Positions 54,831 to 64,000 of a DNA stretch of 64,000 nucleotides are shown piece after piece. The stretch's first letter is position 1; the number at the start of each line of letters is the position of its first letter. The DNA is from Armigeres subalbatus. Its lineage: Eukaryota; Arthropoda; Insecta; Diptera; Culicidae. The stretch lies in the NCBI RefSeq assembly GCF_024139115.2, contig NC_085140.1, positions 331,945,953 to 332,009,952 of the forward strand. Reading direction: 5' to 3'. The position numbers were made by a program, and so were the translations under genes. Below the pieces are notes generated by a model that saw only the letters and a list, made by a program, of their open reading frames with translations, did not search any database and was not told the DNA's origin.

Positions 54831-55587
54831 GTATAGTCTTGATTAAAATTTATAGAGAATCCACCAGTTTTGCCGAAACATTTCAGATTTGTATCACTCA
54901 TTTAAGCGAACTTTGCGCGGACGCGAAGAGAAAAGCTGAGAGATTTTACTCTTTTTCTTCGCTTTTAAAGACTTGGCTTTTTCTGTGCACTTAAAAAAAG
55001 ATCAGTTTTTCCAACTTCTTTTGTTATACTTGAAAAATTTTCACTATAGCTTCGAAATTGGAAAATAGCTCGAAAACGGTTTGCACTTTTTGTCGTATCA
55101 CTTTTTTCTGGCTGTACTTTATACAGTTACTTAACAGTTACTTGGCTTAGGGTTCTTGACTTTGAGATGGCGAGCACAAAAGTTCAACTTTTTTTGTACA
55201 GAAAAGAAAAGCGTTTTTGATTGAAACAAACACTTTTCCTCAGATCGATGGGTCCGAAAGGAATTGATGATCCTCACTCGTCTTCACTTTTGGCTTAAAG
55301 CTTGTAGAACTAAATCACACACTATACAGTTCGATAATTGCACTGTGCACTGATTTCTATTTCGGGTGATGATTTTACTTGCAGCGGAGGGCGCGAAGAA
55401 AATCAGCTGAAATATTGCACAATTGATTGGATGGTTGGTTAAAAACAACAAAGTTCTCTGTTGCTATACAGTTAGCTATCGAGAAGCTATTGTACTGCTG
55501 CTGCTGCTAGTTAACTGGCTGGCTGGCTAAAAATATGCACACAAAGGAGACGGAGGATCCTTTTCACACGAATTTTCCTTTCAGACT
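54831..55587 (-). CDS. First exon of a host gene: 5' UTR and 23 codons
   Basis: Minus strand. The start codon is at 54901-54899, directly after an in-frame TAA, and the frame reads MSDTNLKCFGKTGGFSINF then NQDY before the donor AC|GTAAGTAGCC (intron begins 54830). Exon length is 757 nt if transcription starts at 55587. The 686-nt leader contains no ATG in any frame, although it is AT-rich enough to expect about ten. It has the AAGTGCAAACC and AAAGTGATAC style of dipteran leaders. The coding part is 71 nt, so the intron is in phase 2. I do not recognise the N-terminus, and later exons were not found with confidence; they should lie at lower coordinates. Confidence 0.68.
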
Positions 55588-55590
55588 GAA
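55554..55590 (-). promoter_or_regulatory. Core promoter with perfect Inr and DPE
   Basis: Minus-strand TCAGTC (55589-55584) matches the initiator TCAKTY exactly, with A+1 at 55587. GGATC at +28 to +32 matches the downstream promoter element RGWYV at all five positions and at the required spacing. There is no TATA at -30. This is the TATA-less, Inr+DPE class of arthropod promoter, common for developmental genes. The first ATG on this strand upstream of the leader lies just above the start site (55592-55594). Confidence 0.62.
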
Positions 55591-56679
55591 TCATGAAGCT
55601 CGAGCGAACAGTTTTGTTTGGCACTGGATTCAGCTGAGCGCTGTTTTTCAAACGAATAGGGTTACGCGCCAGTTTTCGTTCCAATAACGACCAAAAAGCT
55701 TTGGTAAGCTCGTGCGACTTGAGATTTTAGTTTTAATTTTAGGAAGCATTTTGCTGCATTTTCATATTCTGTGAAATCAACAATTCATTCAGTTTATATA
55801 TGTTGTTATAATCTGCTAACATTTTGGTTGATTCTTTTGAAGATGTTCGGTTTTTATGAAATTTTCCACTTTTGAAAAACCTAAAAATAAAAAGGAAAGA
55901 TTAGTGTTTAGATTCAATATTAATGCTTTTACGTATGGATAATTTGGTGGATTATTTCAAGCATTGTGTCCAGTTTTTATTGTAGACTATGCTTTTTGAC
56001 AAAGGTTAGATATGACGGAAATCCAACGTGGGCAAACAACGGTGCGCATCTCTGATGAAGTGAGCTCATAAGCAGCTGGCAATGAAGCCAAACACGGACC
56101 AGAGCGAGATGGGAAGCATACAACACATCTCCATCAAATAGCAATGAAGGAAAAATACTTCCTCCCCTTTGTGTGAGTGCGACCAAAATCGACCGAAACA
56201 CCCATCATATACGATATCACAGCAGATATCAATGACGAAGGCGATGGCGAAGTAAACGGTGATGTTTGTGTTTTTGTTTGGTTTTCAGCCCCTTTGCATC
56301 ACAACCATCGATTGCCGAGGAAGAGCTTTTCGAGTGGGTGAAGATAAGCGGGAGCGGGAGAAAGGAAAACTCGCAAGCTTTTATGTTACAAAGGCGAGAG
56401 AACATCAAGTTTTGAGAGACTTCGTTGCTTACAGTTCTCTTGATACAAAAACACGCTTAAAAAGATTAGCACATTAATTATTGACTACTGATCTTAAAGA
56501 ACATGATTCAAATGAATATATTACAAACATTTGTATAGGATTACTTTTCCGATACTCATTATTTAGCTTCAGAATTCTTAAGAGTCAACTATTAATGATG
56601 TGAGTGGATTACTTCTACGATTTACAATAATATGGAAATGCTAATATCATCTTGCAAACATAGACGTACATGTTCATGG
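55591..56679. other. Upstream region and spacer, nothing recognised
   Basis: 55640-55720 contains GCGCTGTTTTTCAAACG and GGGTTACGCGCCAG, likely proximal promoter DNA of the minus-strand gene. The ORFs at 55977 and 56259 carry no recognisable content. A plus-strand TTTTGTTTGGTTTTCAG at about 56272-56288 looks like a 3' splice acceptor, but the following frame is not convincing. Confidence 0.35.
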
Positions 56680-57228
56680 GGCCTTCTTTAGCCGTACGGT
56701 AAGATACGCGGCTACAAAGTAAGATTATGCTGAGGGTGGCTGGGTTCGACTCCCGGTGCCAGTCTAGACAATTTTCGGATTGGAAATTGTCTCGACTTCC
56801 CTGGGCAAAAAATTATCATCACAGACAAACAGACGTAACAGCTTGAACATTTTTCTGAAAAATCCATCACACAGCTACTCTATCACCATCTTGCGAGCAT
56901 CTTCCACGAAACAATGTTTCGTATGACATTGTTACCAGAAGGCGCTGGACTGAAATGTCAAACTCGAAGGATTAAGACGCTAGCGCCTCTAGTTGTGAAA
57001 CGTGCAATCAATCAAATTCAAATTGATCACTGAAGTCATGGCCGATGGTAATTTCTTTAGTGTTATGTCTGTTTGTCTGTGGTATCATTGTGTTAGCCTC
57101 ATTATATACAAATGCAGAAATGGTAACTTGGCTTAGAAACCTCGCAGTTAATAATTGTGGAAGTGCTTAATGAACACTGCGAAGCGGCAATGTCCCAGTG
57201 GGGGATGTAATGCCAATGAAGAAGAAGA
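56680..57228 (+). mobile_element. Feilai-type SINE split by a MITE
   Basis: The head GGCCTTCTTTAGCCGTACGG starts at 56680, followed by B box GGTTCGACTCCCGG near 56743 and body GGATTGGAAATTGTCTCGAC. It is interrupted at 56820 and continues from 57083 (TATCATTGTGTTAGCCTC) to GGGGATGTAATGCCAATGAA with a GAAGAAGAA tail. A target duplication is not clear. Confidence 0.85.
56814..57088. mobile_element. 262-bp inverted-repeat element inside the SINE
   Basis: CACAGACAAACAGACGTAAC at 56820 pairs with the reverse complement ending GTCTGTG at 57081, a 21-bp terminal repeat with one mismatch. TATCAT flanks both sides (56814-56819, 57083-57088, with one extra G), and removing the element restores the SINE text. 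Duplication of 6-8 bp suggests hAT or a related group. No ORF. Confidence 0.82.
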
Positions 57229-57455
57229 ATCCATGATAGAATTAGAGACGAAAGTATAAATTTGATAGTTCCGTTAGGATACGGCAGACATCTCAGGACC
57301 TTCCTTCTGTCAAGCTCCCATATAAAGAAGGAGGGAAGAGTATCAGTGTGGAAGCTGATATCTCTCCACTGGCAAAAGGAAGGTGGTTTGATTTGCTCAT
57401 ATACCATCGCGTGCAGAAGGGTTTCTATCGACGCGTGCTGTCTCCAAATTTTTAA

Positions 57456-57604
57456 TTGGGCTTATTCTACGAGTGGAGTGACGTGAGATTGCTCGAATGA
57501 CGTGAGAAGAGTCGTATAGCCCCATTTGAATAACATGGTCACCTCACGTGAGAATTGCTAAAATCGACTCACCTCACGTCACTCGACTCGTAGAATAAGC
57601 CCAA
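57456..57604. mobile_element. 149-bp MITE
   Basis: TTGGGCTTATTCTACGAGTG at 57456 pairs with ACTCGTAGAATAAGCCCAA ending 57604. Arms extend through GTGACGTGAG, with several further copies of CTCACGTGA-type text inside. No ORF. Confidence 0.82.
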
Positions 57605-57724
57605 ATATGAAATCAGCATCTAGTCGAATATGATTTTTATTGCGTAGTTCTGTTTTCTCCATGCGTTCGTCTCGTCACAACTTACTTAGCTATTTCGGAG
57701 CATTATCTAGAGAGAATAAGGCGT

Positions 57725-57800
57725 TCGACCTGTGGGATTTGGTGGAGTTAACAGTGGACTCTGTTAAAAAGCTACATGAATCACCGAGTAGGCTAAACCA
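57725..57800 (+). pseudogene. LINE 5' leader remnant
   Basis: TTTGGTGGAGTTAACAGTGG, ACTCTGTTAAAAAGCTACAT and GAGTAGGCTAAACCAAAGGG resemble 33860-33945 (GGTGGGGTTTGACAGTGGGC, CTATAAAAAGCTGCATGTAT, CAAGTAGGCTCCGCCAAAGC), the leader of the LINE copy there, in the same orientation. Too short to say more. Confidence 0.4.
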
Positions 57801-57868
57801 AAGGGTGAGCATGGAATGATGAGAGGGTAAAGGGTTTATTCGATGGTAAAGGGGTTAAGCCCCAAACG

Positions 57869-57964
57869 CAATTGACCGGAACGGCGACGGAAACGGAAAA
57901 TTTGACAGAAAATATATGGGCTAACTGTCAAATCTGCCGTTTCCGTCGCCGTTCCGGTGTATTG
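57869..57964. mobile_element. 96-bp hairpin MITE
   Basis: CAATTGACCGGAACGGCGAC at 57869 pairs with GTCGCCGTTCCGGTGTATTG ending 57964. The stem is about 40 bp with four mismatches, around the loop AAAATATATGGGCTA. The GC-rich stem stands out from its surroundings. Confidence 0.85.
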
Positions 57965-58047
57965 CGCGGGGGCCTTTAATTCTTTGTTGATCTCACGCAT
58001 GCGGCTCATAGAAATCTCCATTCCGTAAAGTCTTTTCAACGGGATGG

Positions 58048-58735
58048 CTTTGGAATTTTTCAACCACAGGGTCTACTCATCTGCAAAAACAAAATTCCCT
58101 GATTTTTCCAGTTTTTTTCCGGGTGTTTCATATTGATTTCCAGGTAAAAATAAACTTGCCATATATAGATTTAAGCAGCAAAATAATCGATTCAAACAAG
58201 TAAATATTGCGATTAAAAAAAATAGTTGGTTGCCTCACAAAAACAATGTTGTAAATTACTTAAGAAATTCTTCCAGGAATTCCTTCGTAAGTTCACCCAT
58301 TCACCCAGAAGTAATTCAGCCATTCAATCAAAACTTCTTTTAGGAATCGCATAGGAAAATCCTCCAGGATTCCTTTGAAAATTGCTCCATAGATTCCATC
58401 GGAAATCCTCCGGAAATGATTACAGAAATTCCAGCAAAGAGGGAACTTTAAGAATTGCTTCAGAACTTCCTCCAGGATTTCATTTGAAAATTTCTTTGCA
58501 AAAACTTTGGAAAACATCTCAAGGAATGGTTCCGGAAATTGCTTTAGAGATGCATTTGGCGATTCCTGTACGATTTATTTTAAAAAACTTAAGAAATCCT
58601 CTTAAGGAATTTTTCCGGAAATATGTTTCGGAATTTCGTCAGGAATTCCATCAGAACTTCTTACGAAAACTCCTTCATGAAATGTGTTGATGCAAAAATA
58701 TTAGATTGCTGGGTCTATGACGTTAGGCATAAGGA
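58048..58735 (+). repeat. Direct repeat, copy 1 (about 690 bp)
   Basis: GATGGCTTTGGAATTTTTCA, CCCTGATTTTTCCAG, CACCCATTCACCCAGAAGTA and TTAGATTGCTGGGTCTATGA match 59272-59875 in the same order. Copy 1 has about 150 bp of extra short-period AATTCC text after CATCGGA, and copy 2 has different filler there. The repeat joins the 5' edge of two LINE pieces, so it marks a local duplication. Confidence 0.85.
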
Positions 58736-58739
58736 CGTT

Positions 58740-59285
58740 AGGCGTAATACTATCTTTTTTATGTCGTGGGCTGTTTTTTTTGGGCATTTTATGCTTAACA
58801 TCCTTTATGCTTTACTTATTTACTTATGGATCCTGTACACCTCCGGTGGTGCAAAGGCCCGACTTGAAAGATCTCCATCCTGAGCGTTGCCCGGCTATCG
58901 CTTTAACCTGTTGCCAGGTTAGATTTCGGTCGACTTCTTTTATTTCTTTATTGAGGCTTCGCCGCCATGAGCCTTTGGGTCTGCCTCTGCTGCGATGTCC
59001 CAATGGGTTCCAGTCTAATGCTTGTTTACAGATTTCGTTTCCGCCCCTACGTAGAGTGTAGCCAACCCAGCCCCACTTCTGATCCCGAATTTCTGTTGCT
59101 ATCGGCCTCTGGTGACAATGACGATGGAGCTCGTTGTTTGAGATCCAGTTGTGAGGCCACCAGGCCCGAATTATATACCGCAGGCATCTGTTAATGAACA
59201 CCTGCAGCCGTTGAGTGTTCTCCACTGATACACACCATGTTTCGTTAGCGTATAACAGCACCGATTTCAACGCGATGGCTTTGGA
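58740..59285 (-). pseudogene. LINE C-terminal coding end and 3' UTR
   Basis: The minus-strand frame from 59270 to 58824 reads VLLYANETWCVSVENTQRLQ, then VFINRCLRYIIRAWWPHNWI, SNNELHRHCHQRPIATEIRD, WGWVGYTLRRGGNEICK, GHRSRGRPKGSWRRSLNKEI and AIAGQRSGWRSFKS, and stops at 58824. This is the C-terminal region of an RTE-like reverse transcriptase. The 3' UTR (58823-58740) is A-rich with TAAGTAAATAAGTAAA. The upstream end joins the copy-2 direct repeat, cutting the gene away from its 5' part at 59879. Confidence 0.82.
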
Positions 59286-59875
59286 ATTTTTCAACCACAG
59301 GGTGTCTACTCATCTGCAAAAACAAAATTCCCTGATTTTTTCCAGGTGTTTCACATTGATTTCCAGGTAAAAATAAACTTGCCATATATAGATTTTAGCA
59401 GCAAAATAATCGATTCAAACAAGTAAATATTGCGATTAAAAAAAGAGTTGGTTGCCTCACAAAAACAATGTTGTAAATTACTTAAGAAATTCTTCCAGGA
59501 ATTCCTTCGTAAGTTCACCCATTCACCCAGAAGTAATTCAGCCATTCAATCAAAACTTCTTTTAGGAATCGCATAGGAAAATCCTAAAGGATTCCTTTGA
59601 AAATTGCTTCATAGATTCCATCGGATTCCTGTACGATTTATTTTTAAATTTCTTTGGAAATTTGGTTAAAAATTCTTTCGGAAATTTCTTTGAATTTTAT
59701 TTCAGCTATTTTTTCAAAAGAAACTTAAGAAATCCTCTTAAGGAATTTTTCCGGAAATATGTTTCGGAATTTCGTCAGGAATTCAATCAGAACTTCTTAC
59801 AAAAACTCCTTCATGAAATGTGTCGATCCAAAAATATTAGATTGCTGGGTCTATGACGTTAGGCATAAGGACGTT
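59272..59875 (+). repeat. Direct repeat, copy 2, wedged into the LINE
   Basis: This is the second copy of 58048-58735. It lies between two overlapping LINE pieces: both 59285-59215 and 59950-59880 encode SVENTQRLQVF on the minus strand. A duplication of a block containing LINE end plus flank explains the arrangement. Confidence 0.85.
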
Positions 59876-59878
59876 GAA

Positions 59879-61753
59879 CACCTGCAGCCGTTGAGTGTTC
59901 TCCACTGATACACACCATGTTTCGCTAGCGTATAACAGCATAGATTTCACGTTAGAGTTGAAAATTCGTATTTTGGTGCGTTCACTTATCTGCCTGTTTT
60001 TCCAGATATTTTTTAAACTCGCAAAGGCAGCTGTTGCTTTCTTGATCCGTGCGCCTATGTCGATCTTGGTACCGCCGTCTGACGCCATTTGGCTACCAAG
60101 ATATTGGAAGCTTTCAACATTCTCCACTGGTTGCCCGGCTACTGTGAAACTGGAAGGAATCACCGTGTTTACATCCAACGATTTGGTTTTGTTGACGTTG
60201 ATGACTAAACCTGCTGAGGAGGAGCGCTCGGCAAGGTCGTTGAGCTTACTCTGCATATCAGAGCGCCGTTGCGCGAGGAGTGCATCGTCATCAGCCAATT
60301 CGAAATCGTTTAGGTGCTCCATGGTTAGGTGCGTTTAGGTGCTCCATGGTTATAGGCATCTACCAGAATCTCATCGATTACGATGAAGAACAGTAACGGT
60401 GATAGAATATATCCTTGCCTCACACCAGCTACGACCCGGATAGGGTCGGACAGGACCCCATCGTGCAGCACTCTACACGAAAAGGCCTCGTACTGTGCTT
60501 CGATGAGGCCGAAACCGCCTTGCGTCTCAGGGCGCCCCACATATTCTCGTGATTGAGACGGTCGTAAGCTTTTTCATAGATGCGGAGCGTGACAATATGG
60601 TCCACACAGGATATTCCGGCATGAAATCCGGCTTGCTGCCGCCGGAGAGTCGCATCGATCTTCTCCTGAATCCGGGCTAGGATAATTTTGCACAGAACTT
60701 TGAGAACGGTACACAGCAACATAATGCCTCGCCAGTTATCGCATACAGTCAGGTCTCCCTTTTTGGGCACCTTCACTAAGATACCTTGCATCCAGTCGAC
60801 CGGGAAAGTTGCGGTGTCCCAGATATTACGAAATAAACGATGCAGTAGTTGAGCGGATGTCAGGGGGTCAGCTTTGAGCATCTCGGTTGATATGCAGTCG
60901 ATCCCTGGGGCTTTATTCGATTTCATGCTGTGGATGGCTGTTTGAATCTTTAGGAGTGATGGAGCTTCGGTATTGACGCGTGTTATACGTCGGATCCTAG
61001 GCAGATCATGCCGAGGTGGTGATGGCCTGGCTGGCACTTGAAAAAGTTGTTCGAAGTGCTCGAACCAGCGTTTCAGCTGGTCAGTTGAATATCCCCGGTT
61101 GCGGCGGCTCTCTCTCCTTCGTCGGCCAGAGAGTCTGCCCACGCTCGCTTGTCCCGTCGACATGAGCGTTTTACTTCCTTCTCAAGAGCCGCGTATCGTT
61201 CACGGGCTAAGACTTTGGCTTCTCTTCGCTCCTCTATCTTCCTCCAGGTTTCATCGGTGATCCATTGTTTTCTCTGGGTGCGCAGTTCGCCCAGATTGTT
61301 CTCGCTGGTGGCGATGAAGGCATTCTTGATGGCGGTCCATTGGTCTTCCACGCTGCCACCTTCCGGAATATCTGCAGCACGCGTCTCCAGTTCTTCAACG
61401 AAGGACCGTTTCACCGTGGCATCTTCCAGTCGGCGTGTGTTGAATCGTCGTCCAACTCTTTCCTCCTGCCGACGAATCCGCGCAATGCGCAGGCGTATTT
61501 CGCCAATGAGGAGGTGATGATCAGATGCGATATCGACACTACGTTTTTTCCGTACATCAAGAAGGCTCCGTTTTCATTTTCGGCTGATGCAGATGTGGTC
61601 GATTTGATTTTCTGTAAAGCCGTCACGGGAGACCCACGTGACCTTGTGAACCGGTCGATGAGGAAAGAGCAATCCCCCGATCACCACGTCGTTATTACCA
61701 CAAAATTCTGCGAACAGCTCTCCGTTTTCGCTCATGTCTCCGAGACCATGGCG
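59879..61753 (-). pseudogene. RTE-like LINE: endonuclease C-terminus and reverse transcriptase, broken
   Basis: Reading down the minus strand: endonuclease text GLGDMSENGELFAEF, VTWVSRDG, NQIDHICISRK, then a TGA where Trp is usual, SLLDVRKKRSVDIASDHHLL; linker RSFVEELETRAADIPEGG; frameshift near 61090; reverse transcriptase STDQLKRWFEHFEQLF, SMKSNKAPGIDCISTEMLK, VPKKGDLTVCDNWRGIMLL, QAGFHAGISCVDHIVTLRI, directly joined to YEKAYDRLNHENMWGALR. Motif A with its catalytic Asp is deleted at that join. After a frameshift near 60520: VVAGVRQGYILSPLLF. A 25-bp direct duplication at 60308-60357 interrupts before FELADDDALLAQR (catalytic box, Asp pair kept) and LVINVNKTKS. It ends in the copy-2 repeat at 59879. 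No activity is possible. Confidence 0.88.
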
Positions 61754-63761
61754 TCCCCACGGTGCCCCGGTAGACCGTTATTATAAAATAAAAATGTCCA
61801 TCAAAACCAAGTACAGAGCTCGATTCCTGTGGTAATTCTGCACCTCTGGACCAATTTTTTAAAAAATCCCTAGGAGGAATCTCGAGAAATCTTGATTTGA
61901 CGTTTTTAATCAAGAAATTTCAAAAGAATCTATATTTTAATTCAATAATATCCCCAAAATGCCTTCAAAGCCGTCCAAAAAGTGGTCCAAGTTGTTTTCA
62001 CCCAGTTTGCATTTGTTGCCTTTATTACAATTATAAATTTTTACAACTGATTAAGCTCACCAAACTGACTTAGGTATGTTTTTTGTATGGCTTGAAGTGT
62101 TTTATAATAGCTATGTTCAAAACCATTCATAAATTCACGTGCAGGTTGCAGATTCTTTGTTGAATGCCATTCAGATTAAAGTTTGTATTTTTTTATTGTA
62201 TTCACAAATGTATTCGAGCATCAGAATTCAGAAGTAAAGATTGGAGCATGAAAAAAAATGATGAAAAAAACCAACAGCTTAAATATTTGTTTAAAGTAGT
62301 GCAGTTGTTTAGCATTATATAACAGGTTAGATCTTCGGCAGATGCTGTAACAATTGAGCTTTATCATATTCTGAGATTTCCCCGCAAAAGGATCATCGGA
62401 CTGGTAATTACTCCAAAGATGGCGGTAAGGAAAAGCTACGAGTGAGCTCTCGAGAACCAAGGAAAACATCAGGAAAAATGCACAAGAGAAAGAAAACAAA
62501 TTACAAGCTTTGTGCATATTCTTTTGGGTTTTCGGTTACGACGAAGAAATATTCAATTTTTGAACTTTTAAAAACACTTTAAAAAAGAAACAAAATGAAC
62601 CTTTGCTTATCTCCGTCACTACACATCTAGTTCGGAATTGTTAATACGATTTTAAAGTTGCTCGAGAAGCGCCATGTTGAGTAAATTTATGGGTGAACCA
62701 AGTACAGATGAAGTATCAACAAATTGCATAGAGTTCACTAGAATCCCGATCTTTCGGATTACGGCATTACTCTAAACATTAACAACTTTCTAATTAATAT
62801 TTCAATCAGCAGTTTCTGAATGATAAAAGTGTACGCAAGATACAGCTCTTTGAAACACGAGCATGGTTTTGAAAAAGCAATTGATGGATTTGCTAGCAGC
62901 TGGAAACAGCCGCAGCTTCCATTTACGTCAAAGTACCTTATCTTGAATTATCATGTTTCTGAGTTCTGTAGAGGTACAGGAATAGGTTTTGGCTTACATA
63001 TTAGACATGCTTTTTCTAGTCCGTTGATTGGAACTTTGACGAGATTTGGCAGCAATGATTGGTTAATAAGTGCTGTGATCGAGTATAACAGCTTCTATAA
63101 CTACTATTATTCTACACGAACTCTGGTCTTACTTCTCTCCATTACGAACATAAACACTAAATTAAAATTATTTTTACTATTCATTCTATTAAACATTGAA
63201 AGCAACACTTACATTAAACCCGAGCAAGTTAGCCATACAAAAACATACTTAAGTCAGTTTGGTAAGATAAGTCAGTTGTAAATATTTATAGTTCTAATAA
63301 CGGCAACGCCTGCTTAGGGCCATCTTTGGCGTTGTGCAAGAGAATGGTGTGTGGCTGCGAAGGTTGAAACAAGAGCTCGCCCAGCTCTACGGCGAACCCA
63401 GTCAGTACTCAGAAGGTAGCTAAAGCTGGAAGGGTACGATGGGCAGGGCATATTTCAAGAATGCCGGACAGCAACCCTGCAAAGCTGGTGGTTACTTCCG
63501 ACTGGCAGATTCAAGAAGAATTGAAGGACATCTATCTAGGTGGATTAATCAGGGTTTTTGGTGATATTTTTGGATTCTTATATGGATTCTTTTGAAATAT
63601 CTTAACTAAAAACTTCAAATCAAGATTTCTCGAGATTTCTCCTAGGGATTTTTTAAAAAATTGGTCCAGAGGTGCAGAATTTCCACAGGAATTGAGCACT
63701 GTACTTGGTTTTGATGGACATTTTTATTTTATAATAACGGTCTACCGGGGCACCGTGGTCC
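61754..63761. mobile_element. 2.0-kb inverted-repeat transposon inserted in the LINE endonuclease
   Basis: Ends CCACGGTGCCCCGGTAGACC (61757) and its reverse complement (ending 63758) continue as about 150-bp inverted arms (TTATTATAAAATAAAAATGT, CCATCAAAACCAAGTACAG, CACCTCTGGACCAATTTTTT). TCC flanks both sides (61754-61756, 63759-63761), and excision restores the LINE text reading GGCGTCCCATAATG. No transposase ORF is present. The middle holds a LINE scrap (63318-63545) and the unassigned ORF at 62820-63281. A 3-bp duplication fits several DNA-transposon groups, so I do not assign one. Confidence 0.85.
63318..63545 (+). pseudogene. Reverse-transcriptase scrap inside the transposon
   Basis: The plus strand gives RAIFGVVQENGVWLRRLKQ, ELAQLYGEPSQ, then, after frame changes, KAGRVRWAGHISRMPDSNPA, KLVVTSD and SRWINQ. 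This is the same C-terminal reverse-transcriptase region as 32999-33300 (LRTIYGGVQ, HELHQLLGEPSI, RWVGHVARMSDSNP, ARWINQ) but more diverged. It lies only within the inserted element. Confidence 0.7.
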
Positions 63762-64000
63762 CATAATGCGCTCATGGTTCTAGTTGTCGGATCCGATCTT
63801 TGCATTGAAGTCGCCCAAACAGATCTTGATATCACCCTTCGGAATTCTATCTACGACGGCATTGAGTTGACTGTAGAAGTTCTCTTTGTCTTGCAGGTCG
63901 GCAGCATCGGTTGGCGCATAACATTGGATTATAGTAAGGTTTCGGACCCGTGTTCTAAATCAGGCAACGATTATCCTTTCACTTATAGGTTCCCTCTTCA
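63762..64000 (-). pseudogene. RTE-like LINE endonuclease, N-terminal part (runs off window)
   Basis: Minus strand: RVRNLTIIQCYAPTDAADL, QDKENFYSQLNAVVDRIPKG, DIKICLGDFNAKIGSDN, a TAG, then NHERIMG. GDFNAKIG is the conserved Asp-x-Asn motif of the AP-type endonuclease. This joins directly to GLGDMSENGELF at 61753 once the 2.0-kb transposon is removed, so both are one LINE. The 5' end lies outside the window. Confidence 0.85.

Noticed and set aside
58824..59194. Plus-strand ORFs of 75-114 codons
   Set aside because: Antisense to the LINE C-terminal region, which has recognisable protein text on the minus strand.
60325..61786. Plus-strand ORFs opposite the LINE
   Set aside because: Antisense shadows of reverse-transcriptase and endonuclease text.
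62820..63281. 153-codon plus-strand gene
   Set aside because: Inside the 2.0-kb transposon, AT-rich with Leu/Ile/Tyr/Asn-rich chance composition, no transposase or other motif.

Overview
The window looks like nuclear DNA of a culicine mosquito, most probably Aedes. It is AT-rich and contains no operons or long single-exon genes. It carries several copies of a tRNA-headed SINE matching the Aedes Feilai family (A/B boxes, a conserved body, and a GAAGAA-rich tail), decayed RTE-like non-LTR retrotransposons, and a dense layer of nested MITEs and foldback elements. Calls rest on reading the bases and on family knowledge; no database search was run.

Layout. 1-4620: a degenerate 23-bp satellite with orientation switches, interrupted by a Helitron-like insertion and a SINE with a 25-bp target duplication. 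4621-11200: mostly featureless, with a Feilai copy and two decayed tandem arrays. 11205-15775: a 3.75-kb palindromic element (TA target site) whose arms carry a 143-bp satellite and a captured reverse-transcriptase fragment, inserted into a Helitron-like repeat. 15785-22900: LINE and SINE remnants, MITEs and a 0.7-kb foldback. 22916-25217: a complete hAT-like non-autonomous element with an exact 8-bp target duplication and a 12-bp array inside. 25946-31224: a smaller foldback, then a second giant palindrome (4.09 kb, TA target site) with arms of a 132-bp satellite and several nested insertions. 31225-38460: SINE and LINE copies, including a retroposon whose 5' end is three 151-bp monomers and which has a 24-bp target duplication, plus three back-to-back MITEs. 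38461-56680: the most gene-like, least repetitive part. 56680-64000: SINE and MITEs, then a decayed RTE-like LINE on the minus strand, broken by a local duplication and by a 2.0-kb inverted-repeat transposon.

Host genes. The best candidate is a first exon on the minus strand (55587-54831). It has a perfect Inr and a DPE at the right spacing, a 686-nt leader with no ATG, a start codon directly after an in-frame stop, and a GTAAGT donor after 23 codons. A short predicted secreted protein (48089-47931, minus) is plausible. The ORFs at 39215, 47359 and 52400 are weaker. No rRNA gene, true tRNA gene or CRISPR array was seen.

How the parts relate. Most of the window is a record of nested insertions. 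Element ages can be ordered from what interrupts what. Several short tandem arrays lie inside transposon arms, which suggests that satellite DNA here is being seeded by mobile elements.
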